NCBI GenBank assembly: GCA_963971425.1
Contig: OZ020515.1
Span: 22,254,637-22,318,636, forward strand
Source: Bryoerythrophyllum caledonicum
Lineage: Eukaryota > Streptophyta > Bryopsida > Pottiales > Pottiaceae
Length of the DNA stretch: 64,000 nt
Direction of reading: 5' to 3'
Below the pieces are notes generated by a model, which was not told the origin of the DNA, made no database searches, and worked only from the letters and a program-made list of their open reading frames with translations. Of this stretch, positions 35,630 to 48,199 are shown piece after piece. How positions within the stretch are numbered: position 1 is the stretch's first letter; each line of letters begins with the position of its first letter. Made by a program: the position numbers and the translations under genes.

Positions 35630-36240
35630 TACACAACCACAGCGCCAACCACACGGAACCCTAATAGCTGCCAGCGCCAAAACGCTCAGACGCCACCCCG
35701 AAACACCCGCCTCTCATCTGTACGATCACCTCGCCCTACAAGCCCCATACAACCTCACCTCACAGCCTCCAGCGACCGCCACAACCCAACGGCCACTGCA
35801 CCGTTCACGAGCCTCTACTTTTTCCTCGAATGGCTCCCTCGCGCCACAATTTCATAGTCCCGCGCCAACAGTCCTAGGAATGTCCACACGGCGGGCCAAT
35901 CCACGCAAGCCCTACTCTCATGCGCAAATCTCCAACACACGGCGCAAACCCCTAATCGAGCAAATACAGCACCAAAAAATGCGCGAAAGAGCTCAAAAGA
36001 ATGCGGCCACCGAGACAGCGGGGCGGAGTGCAGAGGGAAGCGGGGGGAGGGCGGGGCGGGGCCAGGAACTCACCGATCTGGGGAGCGCGAGGCAGCGGAG
36101 GGGGCGACGACGACGACGCTGCAGAAGGAAACTTGAAAAGGACTGCCGTATTTGGCCCCGTAGGACTTTCAACCCCCAAAACGCCGGGCCGCCCTGCGTT
36201 CGCCGGGGCCGGCCGCGTTGTGGGCGTCCGGGTGGTCCGG
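35630..36240 (-). promoter_or_regulatory. Leader module of eIF4A (copy 1 of a shared 5' region)
   Basis: Read on the minus strand, the module starts with AACGCAGGGCGGCCCGGCG (near 36200) and runs through a pyrimidine-rich 5' untranslated stretch with GTCGTCGTCGTCG. It reaches CTCCCCAGATCG|GTGAGTT, a splice donor near 36070, then a GC-rich intron start. The intron ends at TGTGTGCAG, 13 bases before the eIF4A ATG. The same order and much of the same sequence recur upstream of TFIIA at 41225-41715. Homology stops abruptly beyond 36240, where the core promoter should be. Confidence 0.7.
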
Positions 36241-36329
36241 GCCACCCCTCGCTTCGACACTTCAGGCCGGCCAAGTCCTCCCAAGTTTCGCGCCACTGAG
36301 AACCATCCCTCATTTAGTTGTTGTCAAAC

Positions 36330-37362
36330 TATATATTGTTCATTTTATGTGTAGGCACTCAACCGCATTTCATAGATGAGACACCGTCAATGAAAATTCT
36401 TTTGTTCCTCTCACATGCCCTATTTCATATGATAGAACAGGAGGATGTACGTGTGATTTCCTGGGATTTGGACTACAAGGACAGATATATTTGTGAAAGT
36501 TGATTTTACTTTATGGCCGTAGGTTGCTCGTTTATTTCACTTCAGGATTTTAGATCGGTACCGTTTTTAACCATAGGAAACACGTTGGCCACTTATATGT
36601 TTCAATCCAATGATAGCGCATGCAGACCAAATCCTAAGGTTTAATTTGCTCGAGGACATCAGAACGCTTCGTGAACGCCGCACTCTGCAACAGCGACATC
36701 GACAGTATGTTCCATCTGCAAAGTTTTCAGTGATGCAGCACAATTTCCATATTCTCGAATGTACAAATTGACGACGGCGTCGAAACAACCGATGATGTTT
36801 CAGATAGTAGCTAATAACCCTCAAACCATAAGCGCTAAGTCGGTACACCACGGAGTCGGTTTCTTCGGCATAGCCAAAACTGGGCACGAGGTTAGAGTTA
36901 AACTCATGTCTCATTTCGCTTGCATTCAAATGTCAGGTTGCACTAAATGCATCCAGGTCTTGATACTCTGCACTAAACGCAACCAGGTGCTGACCCCCCT
37001 GCAACTCAATCCATCTAGGCGCGGAATGGCTCGCAACTTTCGTCAATTTAAGTCAGACACCTTAGTGACCGACGGTCTGCGCAGAGTTCCAATGGACTTC
37101 CACAACAGATACTCCATAATGCTGGGCTCCAACAGCAGCACATTGAACATATCATCTGGAAGTGATACTCGCCTACATCTTGTTTCAGCACTCTGAAAAC
37201 TAAGCGTATGAATAGATAGTCGAAGACTTCAGTGCAAAGAGCAACCTGATAAGAATTCCTACGCTTAGGTAGCATCCTGACCAGAATATCAAGCCATCCC
37301 AATCACAATGGTACTTCAGCCGTAAGATATATTCTATCACCAATTATCCAAACATATTATAC
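36330..37362. other. Spacer between eIF4A promoter and TFIIA 3' end
   Basis: No gene is supported. The part next to 37363 should be the TFIIA 3' untranslated region. Reading frames near 36567 and 37048 have no domain and look random. Confidence 0.5.
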
Positions 37363-40300
37363 TCAAAATTCGAACTCCCCGGTCGCCTGGCATAAGACGA
37401 ACACAAGACACATCAGAACTAGCGGACTTAAGCATCCTCTGATAAGCTTTGAAAAGTGCAAAAACTCCAATGCCCGCAAACAACTATCTTTCCATCGGAA
37501 TAATCAAACAACAAGAGTAGAAACGAACTAAGTCCAGCTTGGAAACTGGTACCACTCAGCAGAATAGGGCTTGAGATTAGTGCCTAAAACTACTTACCTT
37601 TACAAAGAGGATATCACGGTTATTCAAATGCATGATGCCATCCTTCAGAGTACACTTCCACTTGTTCTTTGACCTCGTTACCTGCACACCGAGTTAAACA
37701 GAGAAAGAAAAATAAATCTATATAAACAAAGTACCAGCGATCTAGAATTGCTAGCATGAGTATAATATAATTGGATCACAAAGTACAGAAGTATCAGATT
37801 AAGCATATCACTGAGGTGATAGATACAAGGTTTGAACTCACCTTATCAAACTGGGCAAGAACTAAATGATTGGTAGCCGGCTCTTCGTCACCATGGTCAG
37901 CATCATCTACATCATCGTCATCATCATCTTCATTTAGAGGCGGCTCCGAGCCCTCTGATTCTGTCGGCTCAACTGCTGCTGGTGTGGCAGCCACGCTCGC
38001 TGGAGGAATGTCTGTCATGCACATAGTTGGATGTCAGATAATGCACTGATCAAAAGGGATTCTCGCTCGGTCCTATGAAAATGTCAATTTGTCAATCAAA
38101 ACTAGATAAGAAATGACTGGACTATCCAATGCCAGCACACGACAACTACAAGAGTCAAATCATCAGGTCTGTTTATAAAGAAAGTACCAGAGCGGTTTCT
38201 TACCATCCTCCTCAGGCTCATTGTAATCCTCTGCTACAGCCTGACAGAACATAACGTAAAAAGATGATAGAATTAGGAGATTACAGAGACCTGCACCAAA
38301 TTCTTCAACCACGACTAAAACAATAGTTCAATCAACTTCCAAAACGAGTACAAAGCACGTGAGAGAAAAGACACCTACATCGTCGTACTCATCATCAAGG
38401 CCGTCGAGTTGAGGAACAATTCCCAAACCCACCGAATACTTAGCTCGTATCATCTCCTCAATTGCCGCATCTGCACTCTGTCTGTGTGTTAACCACAATC
38501 CGGAATCTCCGCTCCTACCAATATTTCTCTCCGCCACCCAGCTTCCAACTGCTTCCGATTCCTGAACATTTTCAAGGGAGAGTGATATGACCAAGTCAGG
38601 GGATAGGAACAACCAGTGCAGAATAGAAAATTTCTCAGCACATTCACGATGCCGAAAGGGTGAGTGATAGCATGGCAAATCACACATCTAAGTTTAAGAA
38701 GAAAAAAAAAACATACCCAAGTCTCATTTCCAACTTGGTTCCTATCTGTTGTCTCTGAAGTAAGGGAAAAGGGAACTGACCATATTTTGGCAAGCCTCAT
38801 CCATCGATGTAGATAACTCATCACCCGTTGCACCATCGCGTTGTGGAATATAGAAACCAGAGCTTATTTCGTCGTGTTTTCTCTTCCCTGTGGAGATGGT
38901 AAGGAAATCCTGTTTCAATCCACCGACGATAATCAGATCACCAGTACACACATCATTCACCATCGTTGTCTTCCTCATGTAGTATATAATTCTTGCAGCA
39001 AAAAACTGAGGCACCAGCATGGTCGTATCATGACAATGAATGGGATCAAAAGCAAAGGATAATCATCTTAGTAGATTCTTTTAAAATACCTTAGTGATAG
39101 GAGGTGCGCCTTGTGCAGCAACAGGCATCTGTGCTAGGCCATTATCTCCTTCCTCCCTTTCCTCATATGCTGTAGCAACATGAATATGTCAACATATAGT
39201 ACAGTAGATGTTCCCGACAAAGCTTCGATTCCATACAATCGAGCTTACTAGCACATCCAACCAGTAATAGGATGTACATGGTTAGACAACCATGCTGATG
39301 TATAAACAATTTAGTTAAAGCACAGCAACTCACTTTCGTTCATATTCAGCTCGACTCCACGGTGTTTCTGGTTCATCCAGGAAGCAGGCTGCGGCTGAAA
39401 TCACCAACCACAGAGACAGAAATGCCTGTTAGTAACATACCGAAGAAACACAACTGGACACATAGCTCTGCTCCATCACTTGTAAGAAACGTAAGATGCT
39501 ATTGACATTTAAGGCTTCATCATCACAACAGTAAGTACAGTGTTAAATTCCTTTTAAAACCTGTAAAAGAAGCTATCAATGGACTCAAAGAACAAATTAA
39601 GAGATAACAACGTACTTAGAACAATGCCATCTGAAAAGTGTGCTCAAAGACCAGGCCTCTATGAAGAAGCGCTAACTTTAAGCTGAACTGAGCTGAGCCT
39701 TGGCAATTTGTGTGATGAAGCTGCATCGATAACCCGCCTAATTTACATGACCCTCTATATGAGCAGAGAACATGACAATCTCAAAACGAAATCTGCTTCC
39801 AAGTACCATGAAAGAACTCGGCGTGCCGTTTCCCATCCTAGAAGAAAGACCATGATGACCAGAGTTCAGCTGCAAGGATTCCTCACTGGGGCCTGGAGGC
39901 ATGTACTGGAACATCACTGGCTCCCGAGAACTAGCCGATGCAGGCACCTGCGAATAGGAACATATCATGATCAGCCCTAGCTGAAACCTGCAGGCAATGC
40001 CAGAAACGATAGCAGGACAAGTTCTTCTCAATGTGACACAACGGGAAGATTGATATAGCCATAATTGTTCCTTTTATCAAAAGTACGAACCGTGTGAATC
40101 AACAAACAACACAAACATACCCGGGAGAAACTCATATCATTCGACGGAGCCTCATATTCCTCAGTTGCCACATACGGTACATTCAAATCGTGTACAGCTG
40201 TTGCTGCTGCCGGAGGAGCAGCTTTGGCTGCTGGGTTTGTAGGTGCCTCATGACCCGAGGACTCCTGAATTGCGCCTGACTGCACTAACTTCAGCTCCCA

Positions 40301-40908
40301 AAGCTGATCCAATACACAAAAATCAATCGACATCAGAGGTTGACATGTCCAGCAGGTACTCGCAACATGTATACAAAGACATTTAATCTATTTCTCCGCC
40401 AACGCGTTCCACAACCACACCCTACAGTGTCACCGCCTCCGCATCAACGTTTAGAGAAACCCGGAAGTCTAACAGTAGAAAATACCTACCAGAGAGAAAT
40501 ACACGTGGCAACAAGAAAAAGATGCCTACAAAATAAAAGCGGCAACAAGACCTGGCCAGCTGATGCAACTAGAGATAAGCCTGAACCTACCAGCAAACAG
40601 CTCAAACTAATAGAGGTGAAGAAAAAGAATGCCAGTGTCTGCATCCTAAACTCTCACCCTCTAGACGTAGAATGAGCAAAACTATAGAATTCTGAAGCAT
40701 TACTGCGCTAAATCTCAAGAACATAAGTCAAAATAAGAGGAGAAAAGCCTCTTACCGACTGCAACTCGTTCAAAACATTATCATCCACACCTTCGCTCTG
40801 GAAATCAGCGCGAACATTGTTGATCACATCCTCCACGACGTGCAGATATACATTTGATACGCTCATTGCCATCTCCTTCTCCTTCGCGAGCTGCTTAGTG
40901 TTTGCCAT
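37363..40908 (-). CDS. TFIIA-L: Transcription factor IIA large subunit (alpha/beta)
   Basis: TFIIA stabilises TBP on the TATA box in the RNA polymerase II pre-initiation complex. Eleven coding exons join in phase: 40908-40756, 40303-40121, 39947-39807, 39394-39334, 39169-39090, 38909-38781, 38561-38379, 38240-38204, 38011-37842, 37681-37598 and 37386-37363. That is 1245 bases, 414 residues plus TGA. The N-terminal helical-bundle part (VSNVYLHVVEDVINNVRADF, LWELKLVQSGAI) is followed by a long Pro/Ser/Gln spacer. Family signatures come next (IPQRDGA and IVPQLDGLDDEYDD, then AEDYNEPEED), then an acidic Asp tract. The C-terminal beta-barrel (HLVLAQFDKVTRSKNKWKCTLKDG, MHLNNRDILF) ends in ATGEFEF. 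The last exon codes only seven residues plus the stop. Exons 4 to 7 are less certain than the ends. The gene looks intact. Confidence 0.92.
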
Positions 40909-41224
40909 CTTCCTAGCTTTTCGTGGACAGTTCCGAGTATAAAACAAAAATATCCTATGCCCTACGAAAATCTAATATGACACTGCTACCGCTCACTTCT
41001 AGTCAAGCATAAGTACGGGAGTGCGATAAGGTTCAAGATAAAAATATATTACAAAGATCTAGAGTAGACAAGAATGAAACATGAAAAATCGGTGCAGATA
41101 AGTCTTCTGCACTCCTCAACCACCTGCAAAAAATCAAAATAGGATCAATGCACTGTGTACTCCTTCATGCATCTCAAAACGTGACGCCCTGGCCTCTCCG
41201 ACACTACAAAACACACCACGTGTC

Positions 41225-41715
41225 GCCGTATATACAACCACCGCAACCCTAACGACTGCACACTGAAACGCCACCCCGGAACACGCTATTCTCACCCGCG
41301 CAATCACCTAACTCACAACCTACGACCGTCCGCCTTCCACTTCCTCCTCACGGCAACTTTCCATATTCGCGCGCCTAAAAACTCTCAACGTACACAGGGC
41401 CTAATCTCGTGCGGAAACCCCTGGCATGGGGCGGAAACCCCTGTGCTTACCCTAATCGCGGCGATACAGCACCAAAAAATTGCGCGAAAAGGTGCAAAGA
41501 ACGCGGCCAGCTTTGGCCGTGGTGCCGAGCAAGGAAGGCGGGTCAGGGGCAGTGAACTCACCACCGATCTGGGGAGTGCGAGGCGGCGGAGGAGGTCCGA
41601 CGACGACGACGGCGCAGCAGGAAACACGAAAAGGCTGCCTCGCCCTGCTCTTGTAGGGCTTTCAGGCCCCGAAACGCCGGGCCGCCCTGCGTTTCGTTGG
41701 GCCTGCCCCCCGTTT
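41225..41715 (-). promoter_or_regulatory. Leader module of TFIIA (copy 2 of a shared 5' region)
   Basis: On the minus strand it begins AAACGCAGGGCGGCCCGGCG, continues with CTTTTCGTGTTTCCTGCTG and GTCGTCGTCGTCG, and reaches CTCCCCAGATCG followed by a GTGGTGAGTT donor near 41565. The intron ends just before the TFIIA ATG (CTAG|GAAGATGG). Further blocks matching copy 1 are TACAGCACCAAAAAAT (41465 and 35965) and ACGCCACCCCG (about 41270 and 35690). The sequence beyond 41715 is unlike copy 1. Confidence 0.7.
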
Positions 41716-41759
41716 CGTTGCGATACGGTCAACCCATTTCACCTTTATCCACACGCAGA

Positions 41760-44700
41760 ATAGATCATTTCTCGCCATTGTAATTGCTCTCAGGTTTTAT
41801 ATCACCACCTACTCTAATTTATTGTATGATGAATTTTTTAAATAATCGAATGACTTTTACATATTTATACATTTAGTTCTACTCATACATCAGTTAGGTT
41901 GATAACTTTCTTTGTAGTAAAATTATTCATTATGAATAAATGTATTTGTGAGGTATTAATTGTGAGTGTGGGTGGTATAAGTAGTGTAGTGATTAATAAA
42001 TATACATTTATCTCTACTATCCCCCTTAATAAACAATTACCATGCGTCATGTAAAGCATATCTATGTTTTAAAATATTTTGTACTTTTTCTTGATATACC
42101 CAGGTCTATAACAGGTTTCTAATGTGAATAATGGGCATACGTTTAAATGCAAAAAGTTCTAAAGGTGGGCTTTTAGTGATTTCGGGTAGCTCAGACAAGT
42201 GTCAATTCAGATCATGAATTTTCAAAAAAATTATCATAGATGTGTATTAGTAATAGCTTCGTGGAAAAAAATTATGAAACAAATTTACGAAACCAAAGTT
42301 ATTGGGGTTTGAAGTTCGAAAGGGGGAGTGGGGGCACGATGGGCAAGGTACTGTAGAGCTTGAATAGTACCACTGTAGAGCTGAATAGTGCACATTTTTG
42401 TGGTGGGTAGCAATGAAAGAAAGTTTTTGGCAACCTTTATTGTTTTTTACTTAAAAATGCATAAAAATTAAGGCTTTCACTTTTTTATGATTATTAACAG
42501 AAGAAGGCATGATAGTTCTATCCACCGTTCAAATTTCAAATCCAAAAAATATTTTTCTATTTTAAAAATAAAATTGGTTTCCTAGGTCCCTTGTCATTGC
42601 AAGTTTTTCCCTCTTATCGTGAATACCTCCATTACTTGTGATTATTTGCGTGCAATGACTTGACACAAGGTAGAACATAGATTCATAAAATTTATGCAAT
42701 GTGTAAGGTAAGCCCCCCTAAAACCGACAAGTTAAGGAATGAGCATATATGGAGAGAGGAGATAATTATACTATTATTTTTCAGTGATAGCTAATAGAAT
42801 CACAATTCCAACCCAAGTGATTTCAAATTTTTCCAATTAAAATTGAATTAGTTATGGATTTTCAAAGCGTGCAACCATGTTTAGTGGGTGGCCACCAGTA
42901 GGTACCCCCCATAACCAACAACCAAAAGTAAGGGTCTTTACTAATAGCAAACCTCCATTTGGAGCTGAGTTGGTGGTAATGGGATGGAAGAGGGTTGGAT
43001 ATACCCCAATTTTACAGGCGTTGGCTATGGGTTTTGGTTGGTAATGGGGGAGCTTACCTAAGTGGAAAAGTATGGCAATATTTTGAGTCAATGTACGCTG
43101 AGTTGGGAAGAAAAAAACCACACTGCAATTTTCATTTGCATGCATCTTACAATTTGTGCGGTCAAAGTTTATGAATTTTTTTCAATGTCACCTTGTAGTA
43201 GTTAAATTGAAGATCCTACAGTTGAAAGTAGTAAAAAGTTGTTTCAATTAGTCTTGCAAAGTTGCATCTTAGAGAGGTAGTTTTGAAGTATTTTTGGTAT
43301 GAAATTGTGAAGGAAATTCATGGATTAACTATGGCATGGCCTTGGTTTGTTGGAGACAACACGAGATCCGCTAGTCTACTTCTACTGCATATGATAATGA
43401 AAAGAGGAGAGGCAATATCCGGTAGTGAAACCGGCAATTCCCGGATGATACTCTCTTCTCTAGGAAGTCGGTACATGGCATTTACTTTAATACCTTAACT
43501 TTATATACCCATGCAACCCAAATATCTAAAGTAAATAACGGACATATTTTGACTTAATTTGGAATTTTCCTTGACCATTGGAAACATTAGGGGGGTCCAC
43601 TAGTTTACTTATAAATTATAAATGACAGTTTCACTTTTGATATATTCATGGAATAGTTGAGACAATTTTGCAAATCATCATTAAACTGGACAATTTGTAA
43701 ATTGTTTTTATTTGGATCTTTAAATAGGAGTAAACTCTTTCTCAAGTCCTTCATTTTCTCTCTCATTCGGCCATTCATCTACTCTTCTCAACCCTTTGTT
43801 TGATCTTTGATGGGACTGACAAAGGTTGATTGGATGAAGATTTATTGGATGTTGATTTGAATGATAGTTTTATAATCATGTTTCACCCTTAATAAAGATT
43901 CATTTACCATGTTAAATAAGATTATTTTAGGATACATCAATTGTTTTGGACACCTAAGACGGCCTCTTTGGCAACATTGTAAGAAAATTATCCAATGTAG
44001 AATCTAGGCACTACCTTGATCATGAATTGATCCTATTGTCTTGTGATGGGAATGTCTGTTACAATAAAACTTGTTGTGATAGCACATCACCTTGGCAATC
44101 TCATGATAGACAACCATTGTTCCTCAATGTTTGTTGACTGTTGGGTTCTAGGCCAAACTACATCAAGGAGTTGTTGTCTACCACATCGATCTAGCTTTTG
44201 CAAATAAGATCTTATTTGTATCTATCTAGAAGTGTTTATTGGAAGTAGATCTAAAAACAAACACCATGTTTCTAATAATTTCAAATCAATAGCTTTATAC
44301 ATTTGTATTTTGACAACTCTTTTTTGACTCTCTAATCCAAATTAAAGTTGTTGAATCCTCTCCAGGAGGAGAAGAATTATGGTCCTCGCTGGGAGGGGCC
44401 TGGAGTGAATAAAGCGCATGTTTGTTCCACCACTAAATCCATGTCCACCAGACATAGGTTTTGTAGTATGGAACTACTTCCCCCTCTTGAGGATAGACAC
44501 TATGTAACCAATAACTAGTAACTAGTAACAAGTAACCAGTAACCAGTAACTAGCAACCAGTAACCAAGGACCACCTAGAGTTACATGGCTCAATTCCGAA
44601 TAGATAATTTATAATGATTATGTGTGTGTTTTTAAGAGGTTTTTAAGAGTATTGTATCATTCCGGGAGAAGTTGGTTATTTTCGAGTTCTCATTTATATA

Positions 44701-46070
44701 GAAGTGTGGACATTGCCGTTGGATGGCGATGGTGTTGATTTTTGTGAATGTCTTTTTAATTGAATTAATGGGGATATTGGATGTTTTTTTGAGGCTTTTC
44801 ATAGAGGGGATAAATGTAGCAGCTCTAGCTCTAACATCAATGACAATAAAGGGGTCAACTTTCCATCCAAGAGCTGCAATATCATTAATAAGTGGTTGGT
44901 ATTTATTGATTTTGTTTTCAATTGCTTATGGAGAGAATCTATCATTACAATATTTGAATTCAATAAATTGGATAGTAAGGTTTATACTGACGTGGTCTGG
45001 TGGGGGTCTTTGTATGGTAGTCCTTTGACGCATAATATGTCTGGTATAAATCTAGCATCACAATGACATCTTTAGGTTCGACATGTGCTTTGAAGTAGCC
45101 ATAAAGGGACAATGTTTTCTTGAGGGTTGTTGTTGAAGGTTTTGGCATTCATAAGAACAAAACACCTCAATTTGTTTAAGGAAACAATTAGTTGTTGAAT
45201 TTTCCATACGGCTTTATTGTGTCGTTTAACAATCAATTAATGTATGTGATGGTATTGGCATTTGAGGAGTACATGTAGCCATGTGTTAGGGTCCGCAAAA
45301 GTGCATATGGGGCATGTTGTAGACATGGTTGTCATAACGGACAAAACAGAGTTGTCATAACGGATAAAATAGGGTTGTCATAACGAACGAAACAGGGTCA
45401 TCCGGCGAGCGAATCGGACTAAACGGGCGGATGGACTGGACGATTTTGTTTTTTTTATAAATAGTACTTTGTTGAAGGGTAAAATAGTTGGTTGTAAATG
45501 ACACGTCAGTATGCAACGTGTCATTCTTTGGTGGACTGAAGTCCACTGTGCACGCCTCCAACAAGGCGGAGGCCATAGCGTCGGGGCGCAGATATCCTCG
45601 CCCAGGGCGTGGTCGTTCTTGTTAGGGCGCGGACGTCCCCACCTCTCCAAATTCCTTGTCACCAATCTTTGGATGGCCATAACTTACTCATAAATGATCC
45701 AAATATATAATAGAGGTATTTTTTGGCATCTTAAAAAATGTAGATGTCAAAAATCACCTCATATGCTTGATTTGGACTATTTTTGAATGAATTATGGCCA
45801 TTTCAAAGTTTTGAATGAATAAGGGAAGACTTGGATGTTCGCGCCCTAACGTCCCAGCAAACACGTCCCCGTCTTAAAGGTAGTCCCTCACTTCATGCTT
45901 GCAAAACTTGGCTTTGACCTAGCCAAAGCCATTCCTCTATCCCAAGGATTGGAGGAGCCATTAATAGCAACTAGCTATTATTCCTACGTCTGAGAAGATC
46001 TTGACATTCCCCATTCACGACAACGATCTTGTCTTTGCCAATATGTGGGAAGGAACTCTATATTTGAGGT
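41760..46070. other. AT-rich gene-free region with short tandem repeats
   Basis: About 4.3 kb in which I see no gene. It contains an AGTAACC-type 7-8-base tandem repeat (44504-44576) and three 23-base units of GGTTGTCATAACGGACAAAA type (about 45328-45395). Short reading frames (for example 44723-45028) are low-complexity. Confidence 0.55.
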
Positions 46071-46410
46071 ATGACTTTCCCCACTCAACTAGATTTAATT
46101 ATTTGGTTGTCTTCCACTACCACTTTCCCCTTCTTTCTACTTCATTACCTTCAATATTTAAGTAAATGTCTTTCATTCCCATCCTTTACTCCCATCCCCC
46201 CTATTAGATTTTATTATTTTGTTGTGTTTCACTACCACTTCCACCTTCTTTCTACCTTCATACTATGCTTATTTAATTAATTGTCTTTCATTCTCATTCC
46301 TTACACCCTCCAATTCCCACTAGATTTAAATAATTACTTTATTGGCTCCATCTAACACTTTTCCTTTCCTTCTACCTCCATACTATGCTAATTTGATTAA
46401 ATGTTTTTCA
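46071..46410. repeat. Tandem repeat, three copies of ~116 bases
   Basis: Copies begin near 46091, 46206 and 46322 with AGATTT(A/T)A-TTATT and share CTACCACTT...CCTTCTTTCTAC and GTCTTTCATTC text. Pyrimidine-rich, non-coding. Confidence 0.7.
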
Positions 46411-46734
46411 TTCTTGGTGGGTAGTGCCACAAGTAAGGTTGATGCAACCCAAAAGAGTGAAGCAACCTCAACAAGTTGTCAAAATTGGCTCCCACTTGTT
46501 TTGAACAGTGAAGAGTCACTCACCTGAGTCCCTTGTTGCACTTGAATTTCCTGTCTTTTGTGATCTTCTGCTAACCCTTCCTGCAATAGCTCTGAAAGAT
46601 CAATATTGTTGTATTGGTCCAAGTCAGGTCACCATAACATACACTAACAAGTCCATTGCATACCTGTAGAGCCGCCCTGCAGAGAAACACTCGTCTAAAG
46701 GAAGTGAAGTCAACCACCACACGACCATCAACAA

Positions 46735-46930
46735 ACGACAAGGAGAAGCAATTCGAGATCAACAGGGAGAAGCATTCTAAAAAGAAGCCCGAACGTGCCT
46801 GAAGCTAGAGTTGCAACCCGAGGAGAAGTCTGAGGCAAGTCGAGGAGAAGAATTCTGAGAAGAAGCCCAAACCTAAGACCTGAAGTTAGAGTTGCAGTTT
46901 GAAGAGAAGCCCGAAGCAACTTCTAGCTCA
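46735..46930. repeat. Two to three copies of a ~85-base purine-rich repeat
   Basis: GGAGAAGCATTCTAAAAAGAAG...GAAGCTAGAGTTGCAACCCG recurs as GGAGAAGAATTCTGAGAAGAAG...GAAGTTAGAGTTGCAGTTTG, with a partial third start. No gene. Confidence 0.65.
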
Positions 46931-47478
46931 TGAAGAGGTAAGAGAGAACCCTAAGCTTGTGTAGTAGCCCGAGATAGTTGAGTCCAAAGCAGGCCAATCA
47001 ACAACCCTAGAATACACCAGGGCCACAACTCTAATCACATATGCTAAAGCAAGAGTTGAGTAGTTCAATGGACCACAACCGCCCACAACAAGTATTAACC
47101 TCAGGTTCATTTACTGATCTTTCCTCTAACATATCTCTCTTCATGTTTCACTTTCCTTCTCCACACCCTTTAGTTTACTGCATGAACTCTTTTTGTTCAC
47201 AATCAACTTTTTATGTATAAAAAAAAACCATTATGACTTGAAATGTAACCCTACAATTTTGGGCACATCTCACAACGGTGTCCCTGTGTTGTAAATTGTA
47301 AAGTCTAGGAGTATTAGTATTTGCATGCAGGTTTGTCAAGCATACTCCTTCTTGATCTTACCTTTAATAAGCCCTCAAAGAAAGTTAGGGGGAGAAGGAA
47401 AAGACAAGGTGATAAAGAGGAATAGCTTAAAACACTTTCTAACACCCTTAAACACCTTCATTTGTCATCTTTTTAGCA

Positions 47479-48196
47479 TGTCTAACTCTAAAGCACCTAC
47501 CTCTTCTTCCAAGCGTTTGTTTAACGAAGTAGTAGAAGAAAGTCAATGTGATGCAAATGCCAATGTTAATAGTAGTGCTTTAGCTATTGTTGCAAGTGCC
47601 ACTCAAAAAAGGAGAAGGCAACAAGTTTTCCTTATCCATACTGGTTGGGCTTTCACACAATGAACACAATTTGAAAAATCCACAAAAATCCTAAAGTCCC
47701 TATTGTTGGTATAGAAGAATTAGTTACGATTGGTTTGAATACAAAAGAGGCAGTGGAGAGATTTGAGGCATTACCTTTTTTCCCATATGTCCTTCAAGAA
47801 AAATGGTTCTTGAAAATGTCAAATAGGAACGTAGGCAACCACTTTAATCTTACTCAACTTCCAAGTGAAGTTGAGGTAGATTTCAATAATTTTGCCTTAG
47901 ACTACCACCTCTTAATACACTTTGAGATTGGAGAACAAATCTCGTCCAAAGATGTCATAGCAGAAATGGTGAAATTGAGGCTCAAGGATATAAGTATTCC
48001 CATTGGGACACACATTGAAGAGCCAATAGCCATCTTATGCTACCACCAATTTGACCATTGGAGTGGTAATATCAAAATACATTTCAATAATCTTGAGATT
48101 GATGGTAAAGGGTTGTTGCAAGGGCTACTGCAAAATAATCTAGCCGTATCATGGATTGTTGAATTTATTTTGTATGAAATTGAATATCATATTTAA
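47479..48196 (+). pseudogene. Broken reading frame of an unknown protein
   Basis: The first part (ATG at 47479) reads MSNSKAPTSSSKRLFNEVVEE, a Ser-rich and partly basic head (QKRRRQQ). After a change of frame, an open stretch from about 47690 to 48196 encodes a globular segment (VERFEALPFFPYVLQEKWFLK, FNNFALDYHLLIHFEIGEQ, DHWSGNIKIHFNNLEIDGKGLLQGLLQNN). It resembles the head and middle of a plant mobile-element protein, but I cannot place it in a family. At least one frame change and an AT-rich setting make it a likely relic. Confidence 0.35.
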
Positions 48197-48199
48197 TTG

